Assembly (NCBI GenBank): GCA_038501785.1
Contig: JBAMJR010000047.1
Coordinates: 5,601,001 to 5,665,000, forward strand
Source of the DNA: Myoxocephalus aenaeus
Taxonomy: Eukaryota; Chordata; Actinopteri; Perciformes; Cottidae
Length of the DNA: 64,000 nt
Reading direction: 5' to 3'
Positions 23,130-36,300 of the stretch are shown here, piece after piece (position 1 is the stretch's first letter; every line of letters begins with the position of its first letter). The translations under genes were made by a program, and so were the position numbers. The notes under the pieces were generated by a model. That model had not been told where the DNA came from and made no database searches. It saw nothing but the letters and a program-made list of their open reading frames with translations.

Positions 23130-26100
23130 ATACCCTACCAGTCAGTAAGGTACGTTATTTCTCTCCATCAAGTTGCATCTAAATCTGCACTTATTGATTT
23201 AGATGCAAAACAGCTGACATCCTCTCTGTTACAGTTGCACAACAGCCAGTAGTTTTGACGAATATTAACGCCTGAAATTTCAATTATTCATGAATGCTAA
23301 ATAAAGATATGAGAACAAGGGAGAAGCTATGAAAATAAAGATTTGGATATATTTATATAGATCTTGAGCCAAGACAGAGGATCACAGGGCAGACAGTGTC
23401 AACTCCCTCTCATTGTGAACTAACACCAATCCTGAGTCATCAAGTTGAGAAAGGCTTTGAAGGTTGTCTCGTCAGATAACCAGAGCATCACTTACACAGG
23501 AACTGCCTCTGGACATCCACCTGCCAGCGATTCCCACCCATCAGTACGTCTCACGCACACGTTCGCCAGGCGGACGTTGCCAAGTGAGTCTTGAACCCGG
23601 GCCTTTTACAGAACACGCGCGTCCATTCCAATGACAATGGCCGAGAGCGTTGCAGCACAGTGTTGGAGGAGCGACAAGAGCGGTTAGGCATGAAAATGGG
23701 ACACCGGCGTAAACACCAGAGAGATCAGGCTATTGTTTCCATCCTCTAAATATACAGGATTCTGCTTCCTGTGGCTAAACAGACACATAGAGAAAGAGAG
23801 AGAGAGAATGACATAACTATCCCTTGGAGAGGCAGACTCTCCCCTGCCTGTGCCACAAGCTTTTAATGCCCTCTTGCTGTCAGTCGGTGAACTGCATTTG
23901 AAAATGGAGGCTGCTTTTCATGAACCTGGCTTTACATGTGATCATTATGTCAAAGCAAGAACGATTGCATGTTTTCCTGTGTGGGCTTTTAGCTTGTTTC
24001 CTCCCACAGACTTGAAACATACTGGAAACCCGTAAAGGTGATGAGATTACACCCACTTAGTTTTGCACGTGTCAATGTGTTTTTTCTTCGTTTAAGCTAG
24101 TCCGTTGTTCCCTATGATACCAGCATACGTGTTGTGAAATGCTGTGCCTTTGGCTCCCACTATGCTTTTTGATGGATGTAGAAAACACAGGCAGGTGACG
24201 GTGCACAAAATAATTACTCAAAGTGTGTGAAATCTCATGATACTCACGCCAACGCAATACATTTACAAAAGGTAGAGGAGCTAAGCTAAGGATGGAGAAC
24301 ATGGTGAATGCTAAACATTTAGCATTTTTCTCTGAGAGCCACTGTTTAAATAAGTCACTCTGCGGGTAATAAACTCACACATGACTCATCTTCAGATTAG
24401 ATATTAAGTAGCCCAGACAGCTTGTATCTGGGAAGAAATTAAGTTAATATGAAAGGACCTTTTTTTGCTTTCCTGGAGGCCCATAGCAAGTGACTCATGA
24501 TGACACATGGGCTGTTTTTTCTCCCCAAAAGAGGAGAGGAAGAGTCATCCCTGCTGACCCTGTATTCAGACCGTGAGATGTGTCTTGTAGCCTCTCCAGA
24601 GACTGTCAGCGGGGTGTCGGGATCACACTTATATACATTTTACACGTTGGACACCGAGTTTGCTCCGCGGCAATTAATGTGACCGATTATTATTTCCCAG
24701 CTGCTGGAAACATCAAAGATTTGGCCAAGAAACTGGGCCTTTGACGGGTAGGTTCTGTGTTAAAGCAGAACTACAAACGGAGAGATAACGAGCTGCAGTG
24801 GCTTCTGCGGCACTTATAGAGATATGAGACATGAAAGGGAGGATTCCGTGGATGCCGCTGTACTGTATGTTACCAAAGATTTAAAAATAACTTCCTGCCT
24901 AAACATCTGTTCCTTTAGGCCGAGGGATTTAATGACTCACCCAAGAAAGGGAGCAACAGATACGATTTTTTTATATATTTTTTCCCCTCTCACCAAAGCA
25001 TGGGATCATTTACTCCACATTGCAGCACGGTGCAGATGATTTTTCAATTTCCATGTTCCTTCTGGGTTTTCGTGAAACATATTGAGACTTCTTCTCTGAG
25101 TAATGGCTTGCCGGGGTTGCCTATAGATACAATTTACAACCTCTGCTATCTTCAGGAAGCACTATGCAATGCACAAGTGTCAATAGTTGTGTAAAAATGG
25201 CCAGAGGGATGGTATGATTCCGTTTTTTTTATTTTATTTTTAAGCTGAGGAATCCCGCTCGTACTCGGCACGAAAATAAACGTTTGTGGAGATGAAATGT
25301 CGAGGAGTAAAAGTTGCCTTTCGTTTCTGTCGCTTTCACTCGTTTTATCGAGCACAAAGAAACAAGCCAAACTTATTTGACTTAAACGTGTTTCAAACCG
25401 AGCCCTCCGCCCACCGACCTGCACTCCTGTGCAGTTGTTGGCTCCAATAATATTTTACTGTATAATTTGCTACATAAATGACCTGCGGTGCTCCAGGTGT
25501 CATTAGAAACATACTTCCTCAGTATGTGTTTTATTGCCACTGTTAATTTTATGAGGGCCGTTAAGTTAAGTGGAGGTGTACGCTGCCAGCAATCATGCTG
25601 CTTGAATCAGCGGTTTATTAACATCCCCATCTCCACATCCCCCCCCCACCAAAAAAAAGGAGGAAAAAGTAGTTTAAGTTTGGTTTGTCACACCCTGAAG
25701 GCCTGAGAATGCAACTTGTGCCAATGTGACTCTCTGCATGGAAGGATGGAAATTGGAATGCGGCGGCCATCGCCCGGCATCGATGTTTCGCACTAAACTT
25801 CCTTCACTGACTCCGTTTAAAGGGGCAATGAGTGAGATTTATAGCGCCCCATAACGCCAAATGACCTAACATATCAGCGGTGGAGTTATTGATCAACACC
25901 AGTGACCAAAAGAAAAAAATAATAAAAATACACAAGCAGGTGTTTGGAATGTCTGGCTTTTGGAATGTGTGGCCAGCACAACCCCGGCATTCTGAACCGC
26001 ATTGACATGATCTGAACTTTTCTCAAGTGCAAAACCTGTATTAATACTATATCCATATTTTGGATTGAATAATTACCGCAAATCCTTTGACATTTTTTTA

Positions 26101-28015
26101 ACTTTTTCAGCAATTCCACGAAGATCCAGGCTCGGGTAGTGGAAATGTGAGAATAGGCGGGGAGCCGAGAGATTTAGAGCAGGACACAGGTGTCGCCTGT
26201 CGGTCACCTTGAGAGGAGCCTAAAGTTACGAAACACTGATGAGCTTTTGAGTTCAGCGTTGCTCCAAAAAAACAGCTTTTTTGTTCTGATTAACGACACA
26301 CACAGAGGTGCAGAAACACCCCACTGACCCTGCTGCTTTTAGTGCGAGTGGGTGGAAACAGGCACAACTATTTTATCCACTGCTCGAGCCAATGGTATTG
26401 TTTCGTTCAATTATACTATAAAAATGAAGGACACAAAAGAGTTCAAGCAATGCCCACATAATCTGTTTTAAGACCATGGCCTTTTTCCCGCTGCTTTGTA
26501 ACACACTTGCAGATAATTCTCTCAAATTTGACCATCACCGCCCTTTCCGTCACTCAAATTCACAACTTAGAATTACTTTCCGACGTAAAAATGTAATCAA
26601 GCCTTGATCCGAACAAACTCATTTCCAGACAAATCTGTGAGTTTTGTTCCGACGGAGGACGCTGCGTTCTCCGTTTTCTGAACAGACAAGGTCCCAACCG
26701 TTTACAACAGTGCTCACAAAAAAACCACATTTGCCGGTGAAAATCAATTTCATTTTTCTATTTCTTTTACATATCTTGGGTTAGTTATGAGTTATTCAAA
26801 CAACCTCTACTTCTCTCGCAGTCTTATAATTCTGATGTTTATCTTTCACCCGTGAATAAAAAAACTGTAATTATTATGTTTTGTTTGCGGCTGAGCAGAA
26901 CATTTCATCAGTGAGAGTAAAGGGGGGTGGTGCTATCCTTCTTTGTGTATACTTAAGTGTTGAACTGTTGACAGTATGATTGCATTTCCGCATGCAAAAA
27001 TATGATCATAGACTGTCCTTATCTAATATTTCCCCAGATTGAATTGCCTCTGCACGTGGACGGACTCCAGCAGTCCCGCTCAGACTGCAAGAGTCACTTT
27101 AGATGAAGGTGACACGCAACATTTAACCCCTTCCTCTTGATATGAGGATTAAACGCCTGCATCCCTCGCCAATGGCCCTTTTTCATGGAGTGACTTTGGC
27201 CGCCGTCTGCCCCGAGCACTTGAAAGTGCTGAGCATTAACCCGCGGCCCTGGCACATGATCAATAAAGCTTGCCGGGGCGCGTGCACAGACACACACTCA
27301 CACACACAATGTGTAGTCATGCCTTCCATCATTGAAACTATTAACACCATGCCAAGATCGATCAGTCACCCTGGGCCCCTCCCTCCTCCCCACACCGCCG
27401 TCTGCACGGCATGCATGTGATGCCCCATACTGTTTTTCCTCACTTTTTAAAATTGTTTTATCTTGCTTTAAGTAGAAAACATTCAGGCCAACCGTGCCAA
27501 ATAGTTGATAAAATGCATGGTATGAAAATATCTGCAGGAACTAGAGAAGAAATGGCCCCCCTATGTGAAGAGTTGACCTTTTGGAGTGTGGGAGGAGGCT
27601 CTTGCAGCACTCTGATGGCAGGAATTCAGCTGCAGGTTCACAGTGGAGCGCTCAGCGACTATCTCCTCCCCAGCGGCGCCATTAATAATGGGAGGCAATC
27701 TGCCTCGCCGAGATGTAGTCATCTGTAGCGCCGTGGTGCGGACGGCTAAATGCTGCTAATTGATATGGACAGCAGGAGCGGCTCAGTGTGTGGGATTAGA
27801 AGGTGGCGGGTTGTAGAGAGCCTGACGCGTTTTCAAGCTGCGACAACCCCCAACCCCCAAATAAAAAAAAAAAGAATATATAGACATATTCCACATGCAT
27901 GCGGCACATCTATTTTTACCCCCGGTCCGGTTGATTGCTGCGTCCTTTCAGCATATACACCCTTGCTATCCACAGGGATGGATAAACCACAGATGAGCGG
28001 CAATCTGTGGGGAGT
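23130..28015. other. Intergenic, no gene seen
   Basis: Mostly unique-looking sequence with no gene. On the minus strand at about 23585-23615 a GGGTTCAAGACTC phrase resembles a tRNA B box but no tRNA fold or A box was found. A G/C-rich segment at 27040-27420 and non-repetitive DNA at 24350-24760 look like old regulatory sequence. Confidence 0.4.
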
Positions 28016-28048
28016 ACACACACACACACGCACGCACACACACACACA
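28016..28048. repeat. AC-rich microsatellite
   Basis: (AC)n interrupted by two CG-containing units. Confidence 0.9.
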
Positions 28049-28245
28049 GCGCAAGCACTTACAGTGGAAGTGCACACAGATGTCGGGCATGCGCGCAGGA
28101 TGAGAGCGCACGCTGAGGTACAAAATGCATACGGAGGGGTGAGCACACATGCACACGTGATGCTCTCAGCCTTGGCTGCACCTTTTGTAGTACTTTCCAT
28201 TATTCACTCTGTTGCATCTGTCATGGATGCTCACTTGTTTGGCTG

Positions 28246-28250
<5 letters not shown>

Positions 28251-28280
<30 letters not shown>
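28251..28280. repeat. (TG)15 microsatellite
   Basis: A pure 30-base TG tract. The overlapping frames at 27833-28658 (94 to 148 codons, both strands) read across it and the AC tract at 28016, and are not supported as genes. Confidence 0.95.
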
Positions 28281-28283
<3 letters not shown>

Positions 28284-29899
28284 CCTCATCCCTCCCGCAC
28301 TGTGACTCGGGGACAGCCCCACGTCTATTCCTCAGACGTGCTTTGCCGAACGCAACAGATACGAGACGGACAACCGCGACCGGCGACACGCGTGTCTCCT
28401 CAAAGAGCTGTCTGTCGGCGCCGTGCTCGGCGAGCTAATAGGGCCAGGTTTGTGAGTGATGGTGGGGGCCCCCGTTTGAGTTATGGAGTTGGTGTGCCCC
28501 CTCTGCTGCAGGGTAAAGACACAAACAGGTGGAGGAGGGGGGAAATGGATGCTTGGTGGCAAAAGATACAGGGTCATGTGTTGGATGCAGCGTGCACGCT
28601 CACGCGGGGTGACATAAGGTCTCAATCTTTTTTCGTCTTTTTTTTCCAGTCTCAATGACAGACCTAATTGCGATCCCTTTCATTCGCGGACAGGCAATTT
28701 ATAGGACATTCACCTTGGGGGACTATTTATATATGAACAAGTGCCAGAGAATGGGCTACTTACTCCAGGGGGGCATTGCAGTGTGATTGACTCGCCTGGA
28801 TGCTTTGCAGTGAGAGCTTTGGAGAGCCACCAGTGCCCTCTTGTGTCCGTCCCAGAGCTGCTTCAGAAGTGTGTCTATTTGGGTTTTCTTTTTTTTTTTT
28901 TGGACTTAAGTGAATCCGTGAGGGGTTATTAGACGGTTGCAGTGGTCCGTTGACGCGAGGGGGAGTTTGCAAATCTGTCGCCACTGAACCGGACTCAGCA
29001 GAGCGGCCCTTCAGAGTGGCGGTGTGTGACGCTGTAAGCTGGCTGAGTTCAAGTCGGGTTGAAAGGCAAATTATGGAGTGGGAGGGAGAGAGAGAGAGAG
29101 AGAGGAGGGGGGGGCTTCCGGTGACTCTGCAAAGAAAGGGCTCATAAATCCATTGGCTTCGAATCCGATACATCGGCTCCCGTGTCACGTCAGTCTCTTC
29201 CCCTCTCTCAATAAGCGCCAACACTTTCTAATAATGCAAACCCCATTAAAGTGAAGTCGCTGGTTACGTGTCTAATGAGATGATTGGGCTTGCATGTCAC
29301 GCTGCCGCCACGGGGTGCAATCAAGCGTTTGCATCTCGTCTGTCTCGTCTGGCCCGGACTGCTGCTTTGATTCTATGCAAACAGGAGGACTAAATCCGGC
29401 CTGTGCGATGTAATGCTTGCCCGGTCACTCCTTTCCTGGTCACTCCTTTCGCGCTCCAAACCGAAAGCCCTCACAATTTGTAACACATCCTCATAATAAG
29501 CAGATACCTACAGCGATTATTAACACGCAGCACTACATGCAGCACTTGTGGCATAATTCCTAGTCATATTCACGATAATTCTGCAAGACGAGAACATCGT
29601 GCAGCAAAAGGCACATTCCAGCCAATTATAACATCTGCCCCCACCCCTCACCCTCACCCGTCAGAGTCAAACCACATCTGCCGTTGGTGTTGACAGTCTA
29701 AGACTTCATCGCGGCATAATTAGCTTTGAGGTGGTGGCTGAAAGTAAACAGATAAAAGTAATGCAAAGATACACAGCGGCTATAAAGAGCTCCTCTCTGA
29801 CTGATCGGGTCTGTAGGGTGGGGGTGGGGGGGCGCTCCTCAAACAGAAGTTGTACATTATGTTTTGCTTGCTGGGTAATTAGGTGGCAGGTTTTCTTGT

Positions 29900-29903
<4 letters not shown>
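28281..29903. other. Intergenic, CpG-rich in its left part, no gene seen
   Basis: From 28281 to 28440 the DNA is rich in CpG but no splice-consistent coding frame was found. A GA repeat lies at 29087-29104. At 29421-29450 a 15-base unit ending GGTCACTCCTTTC is duplicated in tandem with one difference. The segment 29220-29400 looks like unique non-coding DNA. Confidence 0.45.

Positions 29904-29944
<41 letters not shown>
29904..29944. repeat. (TG)20 microsatellite
   Basis: A pure TG tract of 41 bases. Confidence 0.96.
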
Positions 29945-29945
<1 letters not shown>

Positions 29946-31750
29946 TCCCTGTGCATAGTCCTGTCTCATACATATGTGTAGAGCCCCGCGCTCATCTGTC
30001 AGCTTCCATGTCCCTACCTGTGTGTGTTCTTTTTTTGGCAAATCACCTTCATTATAAATGTGTCTCATTACAGTAATGAGACGATTTCATTATCACTTAA
30101 ACGACCTTGTCCCCGGTGCTAAACAAGGCCGGCTGTTACGCACCCAGTGGGCCTCTTGAGTTGATTCGCAGCGGGGGGCCAGGCAGGTGGGCGGGTCGGC
30201 AGGTGTTCGCCGGCTGAAATTTGAATGGAGACGTCTAATTAAAGTGCACGACAGCACGAGCGAGCCTAAGTATGCGCATGTTTGACTGGGGATGGGGGTT
30301 GGTGGCATGAATGTTCAGTGGATTTTGGTGTTTCACTCGTGTAAACATCACACAAACACTCGTCGCTCATCGGCCTCAAAGTGAGGCGGGATCCAGAGGG
30401 GTATAGGCATAGTGCTACGCTAACACTTGTAGCGGTCCCCACATATTGGCGGCTGTAGCACAGCTAGTCGCCAATGAGGATGCTGTATTTGCACAGCAGG
30501 GGTCGGAATGAAGAAGGGTTCTTGGCCCAATCATAACCACGTTATAAAACAACATCATCTAGCCGAATGTCCAAGCACTCATTTCTGGCAGATTAGCCTC
30601 GCACCGCTGAACCCTAAATCACCGCTCGCATCTCCCCCATTTATTTTAGCGATGACTCAAATCGGTGTGGTGTTGCGCTCGCGCCTCGCCCATCACCACA
30701 TGGGCAAAGCTAAATATAACAACCCTCACCCTCACTTCCAGGATTTCAGTTCAGAATAAAGTTTAAAAACTCTGCGCTGTTTGACAGATTGAATGCTCTT
30801 TTTGGTCGGGAAGCCCACTTAGTGATGGGTCAAGACCAGTAAAGTCGGTCGAGCGTATTTCCCCTCGCCGACCTCTCGTACAGCGCTGCCACGGGGCCCA
30901 GTTTTAATTGCACAAGTGCGACGACAAGTGCAAAGCGGCAGGTCTTGTGTTGTGACTTTGACTTAAAAAAAAAAGGGCGCCAAGGGTCGTCCTGCAATCT
31001 TGACGCCTGGGATCTTTTCGTACAAAGTGCGTGGACACAGTAGATACATATGCACCACACGCGCCCACTCTTTACGGAGCTCTACCTGGCGGCCACTGAG
31101 ATCTCCTCTCATCCTTGCTAAGCACTCAATCTGTTTGGTGAGTGACCTTTAGTTGTTGGAGAGCTTATCTCTTGCTTTTAAAGCGCCCTGCACCCCTGAA
31201 CTAATCCTTGGAGCCAAACACTGCCGCCCTAATCCCCACTCCCCGAAGTCCTCGTTCACTATTTGCTTTCACTCTAATTGTCTTCAAGGCCCTTCAGAGC
31301 TCATTCAGGTTACTTTCCCTCTGTGACTTTACCGATCTATGGATGTATGCATACATCATCACCTCATCCGTGTCAATCTAGGGCACTAAAAGCTCGGTAA
31401 ACCGATGTAGGTGTGTGCGTGTGTGTGTGCACATGTCTTTATGGGTTTGAGCTCCACAGTCGAGCAGGGACCGGTGACCACGCGGCCATCAGGGTGCATT
31501 TAGGAGGATTTCCACTGTGTAGGAAGGGATCAGGACCGCAGTCAGAACCAAAGCTGCACAGGCAGAAGCCCAGAATCAGCATTCAGCAGGTTAGTGGTGC
31601 GTGTGTGTGTGTGTGTGTGTGAGTGTGAGAGAGAGTGAGTATGCGCGCCAACCCCAAGGGTAACAGTTCCCGGTCACAGTCTGTGGATGAAAGTAATTGC
31701 CAGTGGAGGGCAACCTGCAGCTGAGGCCCAGAGATGGTGTGTGTGCCAGT

Positions 31751-31786
<36 letters not shown>

Positions 31787-33297
31787 CTGCCAGTGTGTGT
31801 CTATGCATGAAATTCAGGGCTGCTGCTTTTGTCCAGTGAGCCAATACTCCAAACACACTGCATTTCTGCTTAGACAGAGGCCCAAATATGGAGTGTTTGA
31901 AGTGGGCTATTAAGAGATGCCTTTGTTTTATTGTGGTTGCTGTACAGCCAATAATGAACATGGGTGCATAAGTGTCGAGTTATTTCAAGTATCGCGCTGG
32001 ATCGCTTCCCCTGCCAGACATGAAGTGTGCACAGTCTGAGGTGAACAAGCTATGGCTGGACAGCTGCAGGGTGACACTTGGACTCTCGCCCCACAAAAAG
32101 TTTCCTGTTAAAAGGTTTGCCATCCGAGTACAGCACTGACAGAGAGAGAAAGAGAGAGAGGGCGGCCGACTCAGTGTGAGGCAGTTTATTCATGGGTGAC
32201 TTCCTCTCGGTCACGGAGGACCTGAGAGGTAAACCCATCTGAAATCACCTCACTCATCTTCTGAAGCCGTCCCATAAATCTTTTGGGCTGAGATCGATGG
32301 CCGCCCCGGCTTGTGACTCAGGGCTGTTTAGAGGCCGATGTGCCACACTCCCCTAAAAGACCATATATTAAAACGGGAAAAAACGGGGAAAAAAAAGTAT
32401 TTTCCAGATCTTAAAGATTTTGCTTCTGAGACTTTGCGGTTATTTACCTGGTGTTTCAAAGTGATTTAGATCAGTGGTGTGACTGGGTGAGAGCACTTTC
32501 ATTAATCACCTCACCGTCAGATCAATATTCGCTGACACGCTGCCCTTTTGTGCTGCACGCCGCTGCACATGCATGGACCAAAGCAGTGGGTGTGCTGTGA
32601 GATGCCCACACTGTCCCTGTAACCCAGGACCTACCTCTCTGAGCTCTCACATTTAAAACACATAAAAATTAAAAAAGGCCCCTCGACTGGAAATCTGTCC
32701 ACGCTGAGTGTGCAACTGTCTCTTATCTCAAAATGTCCTGGAGCAATTTGAAAGAGGACCAAAAAGCAATTAGCTGCTTCTTTTAATCCACAAAGCAGTT
32801 TAGTTTTCCACAAAAACCAACTGCAGTTCTAAATTACTAAAGTGAGACGAAGACATTCTTTTTCAGGGATACATTTTTCTCGTATTTAAACTGATGAACT
32901 CCCACAAACAGAGGAGACCGGTCGGTGCACGAGGGCTGTATAGCTGCATGTGCTGCAGCTTTACGGCACGTATTCCATCACTGCAGGAGATGCAGAATGT
33001 ACAGTTGAGGAGATCTCCGGGTTAGAGCCATGATGTCGTATCTCTCACACAACTCTCCATGGTAAAGCTAATATGAATCTCACTGTTTTAAATTTGCATC
33101 CATAATGTACAGTAGCTTGTGTTTGCGTTGCATATTTTAGCATTTTGCAATACCGTTTCATCAATATAGGATAACCAGACACTGATTAATGCGGTTCTAA
33201 TGTAAAAATGTATGTAGAGCAGGGACGGTGGTGTTTTCTGTGTTTTTCATGACTGCACTGAACTATATTCAGTGTCAAATGTTGTAATACCAACTCG
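29945..33297. other. Intergenic with several TG repeats, no gene seen
   Basis: TG tracts lie at 31411-31430, 31600-31621 and 31756-31783. A homeodomain-type inverted repeat lies at 30062-30082. The stretches 30110-30290 and 30500-30760 are free of known repeats and have the look of conserved non-coding DNA. A CTCF-like CCAGTGGAGGGCAAC lies at 31700-31714. Confidence 0.45.
30062..30082. promoter_or_regulatory. Perfect 10-bp inverted repeat with a homeodomain-type core
   Basis: GTCTCATTAC, one base (A), then GTAATGAGAC, an exact inverted repeat. The centre reads ATTA-CAG-TAAT, two homeodomain cores back to back. A role is inferred only. Confidence 0.45.
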
Positions 33298-33312
33298 CCA
33301 GCAGAGGGCGAC
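33298..33312 (+). promoter_or_regulatory. CTCF-like binding site
   Basis: CCAGCAGAGGGCGAC matches the CTCF core consensus at 14 of 15 positions. CTCF sites anchor chromatin loops in vertebrates. Similar sequences occur in some fish repeats, so binding is not assured. Confidence 0.5.
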
Positions 33313-36300
33313 CAAAACTAACATTTGACAACAGTCCCTTCCCCTCAAGACTGCATGGTTTGTTGAAATCTAATATTAGGTTTATTGGCAAACAGTGAAA
33401 TTGACATTTCTTCCCTCTAATCTTTTTTTTATGAATTCTCAAGAAAGGAAAAAAAAGATGCCCTTGTTAATTTTGTGCCAACTTATTGCATTTCCCCCAG
33501 GTGAATGAAGGCAGCCATGTATGTCCTGAGTGTGAACGTGATATTAGACCCCATACCCCTGCATGAAAAACATGCAGCCTGTGTGAGCAATTAATGCATC
33601 GCCGAGGCCACTGGACCAAACTGGCCCCCGATTTCCGCAGTGACCCAAACAGTCTGCATGTGGCTCCAACAGAATGAAGGCTAGAGTGGAGGACAGGAGG
33701 GAGTCGGGGCCGACGTGCCGACTGACAAGCACCGCGAGCGAAATAAACCAGAAATCAGAGCGCAATAGACCGAGGGACCATGTGGCAGAGGGCTCCCGCC
33801 CCGGGGGCCCCTCCGATCTCCCTTTCTGTCTCGGAGCCACTTACTTCATCGAGGGGAACAAGCTGTCCCCTTCCACCAGAGTTCCCGTGACCGCGCTGCC
33901 AGATCGGGACGGGTTAGTCACTTGCTGTGTCACCTGGAAGTAGCTCGTAGATCACCAGTCAATAAAGGACGGCGCACAAAAGGCAGAGGTGGCTCCCAGC
34001 CTGATTATAATGGCCCCGGAAGCTTTGTGGCAAACACAAAAGCTCGCATTGGGTTTTAATTAAGAGTCGTCCCGGGTGAACAATGAGCAGGATATTGCCC
34101 AGGTGGTCATCTTTTGTCGTGGTTTGCGACCGGAGGGGTGTGGTACCGGGCGGACACTGGGGAGGGGGGGGGTTCCTCCTCCCACGAGGGCGACCTCAGC
34201 GGTGTCAAATTGAGCGTCCCCTGGGAGAGCAGACAGGTGAAAATCGCGGGGGCGTTCTGTTCATACAGCACCCATGACTCACCCGCTTGCACAGGTGAAA
34301 GAGCCACGATGCTGAGGGGAAGGGCACCGTGACAAATGGGATTGGATTGCTAATATGATTTTGGCTCAATAATAGATCAATGGGCTCCGGCAGCATGAGT
34401 AACGCACGTGCGCAAGATCAGTAGGCTCGCCTTCAGCTGAAGGACAGAGGGCCTCCATGCACAGTGTATTTCATGTTGAGGGTTTACTTTCATTGATGGC
34501 CGAACAGCTCTAATAGCCAGATGTCAGGGTGTGTCGCCGTTGATCAGAGGTTAGCGTTAATCGGATTCTCATCGCGCGACGGTTGAGGTGATGTAAGGTC
34601 CACAAAAGTGCTTTCGAGTTTGAGCCATTTGTGGGGAAGTGATTTGTCCCACGCCGCCGTAACGCACAACGTCTACTAATTCTTCTTGCAAAGGTGATTT
34701 GGATTTGCAGTCGTCTGCGGAAACAAGAGCGTAGAAACCGCGGAACTTTGCAAAGTGAACTTTGTCGAACTTGCAGACGTCTTCAAGAAGCAAAATATGC
34801 CACGTGTGTGTGTTTCAAGGTTGCTTTTCGTATAGATAGCCTCATTTTTTATTGTCTGAACTACTGCTTTTGTGATTTATAGTATTTCTAGGGTTTCCTA
34901 GGAGTTTGGAACTTTGGATCTTACAAGTGTGTTCAGCTGTGTTTGTTCACCCTTTACACAGCACCCGTGTGCTCCATTAGCTCCCATTAAGGTGTTGGAT
35001 TGCCGTGCGGCAAACGTCTGCTTCAGGCCGCTTGTTTGAATGCCTGCAATGGGCCGAAGTGTGCAGAATCTCTTCGGTCTCGAGTGTGTTGTGTTGTGTG
35101 AGTCTAGTAATGGCATTACCTTCAGAGAGCATTTCAGGACAAATAAATAAAGGCTTGCAGCACAGTTTCTTGTTTTGCTCCTGCACCTCATAATACCTAT
35201 AGACGTAACGCAGCACTTGTGTTTTCTGTCCTTCCCTGTCAAGTCTTTGTGCTCCACCAGGCACCTTTTTCTTTTTTTTTTCAGAGTTTTTTTACACCCT
35301 GTCATACACTTGAAGTGTGTCTCCCTGCGGGAAACGGGATCAAATCCGACACCTGCCATGTCCCCTGCCCTGCCTTTGCATCTGGCCGCCATGCGTTCAC
35401 CTTTTGGCCCCCTTCATCACAAGAACAGTGTAAGAGTGGAATTGGAAACAAAAGCACCACCCCGTACCCTGAAAACAAAAAGCGCTGCCAGGGCGAATGA
35501 GTGAGACTGTCTGAGAGTGGCTGCTGTGACTGAAAGTGTGTGTGTGTGTGTGTGTGGCGTTTTTCAATAACGATGAGAATTACAGCCGTGGAACTCGGAG
35601 GTGCTGTATTTTCGGAGCCGACAGTGACATCAGACGATGGGGATGCAGGAGGAATGTGGTGAAATTTCACAAGTTGCTCGTTGTTGTGGCGCTCAAAGCA
35701 GGTACGGTCCACTGGCCTGCAGCGCTGCTTTGTTTTTGTTTTCAGGAACAAAAAAGAAGAGATTTATGGATTACAGTACGCGGATAAGTATCTCATTACA
35801 AAACCATAAATCATTGCTAACCACAGGGGGGGCAACAAGGCAGAAAACAAACTGTTACAGTAAGTCAAAGAAAAGCATGTCGTAGCATGAAGTGTTTCAT
35901 AAAACATAACCCTCCCATGCTGTATCACGTCTAATATACACTTAGTGTCTTGTATGACCCCAAACTGTGTGTAAAACATCCATTTCCCATGAAGCTTTGA
36001 ACTCCCTTGAATAGCACAGACGTTACTTATATATGGCACACATTTCTGCATTTTGTGTTATAAAAAATATATATAATTCCTGTCCCGTCTCAGGACCGGT
36101 TCGACTGCCAGAACGTAGCAAATACAAGCCTGGACCTGAGTGAGGAAGCCTTCGGGCTCGTCTCGTCAATCACGTTTGTCAAACCAGGGTTTGCAACGCG
36201 GTCAATGCAAGAGGCGGCGGCTGACCGCTGGATGACGAAGGAGGGCTCTCCTTAGAAGATTTAGGAGTAAACGGGTGTACATACCAGCAATGTGCTCGCT

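Noticed and set aside
23585..23615. tRNA B-box-like phrase on the minus strand
   Set aside because: No A box, no cloverleaf and no terminator; at best a remnant of a tRNA-derived SINE.
27833..28658. Cluster of frames of 94-148 codons on both strands
   Set aside because: They overlap each other across AC and TG microsatellites in CpG-rich DNA; no splice context or known domain.
34898..35751. Minus-strand frames of 164 and 149 codons and + frames beneath them
   Set aside because: Mutually overlapping, no recognisable domain, no promoter; one crosses a TG repeat.
36090..36110. GGTTCGACTGCC, B-box-like
   Set aside because: No tRNA fold or A box at the right distance.
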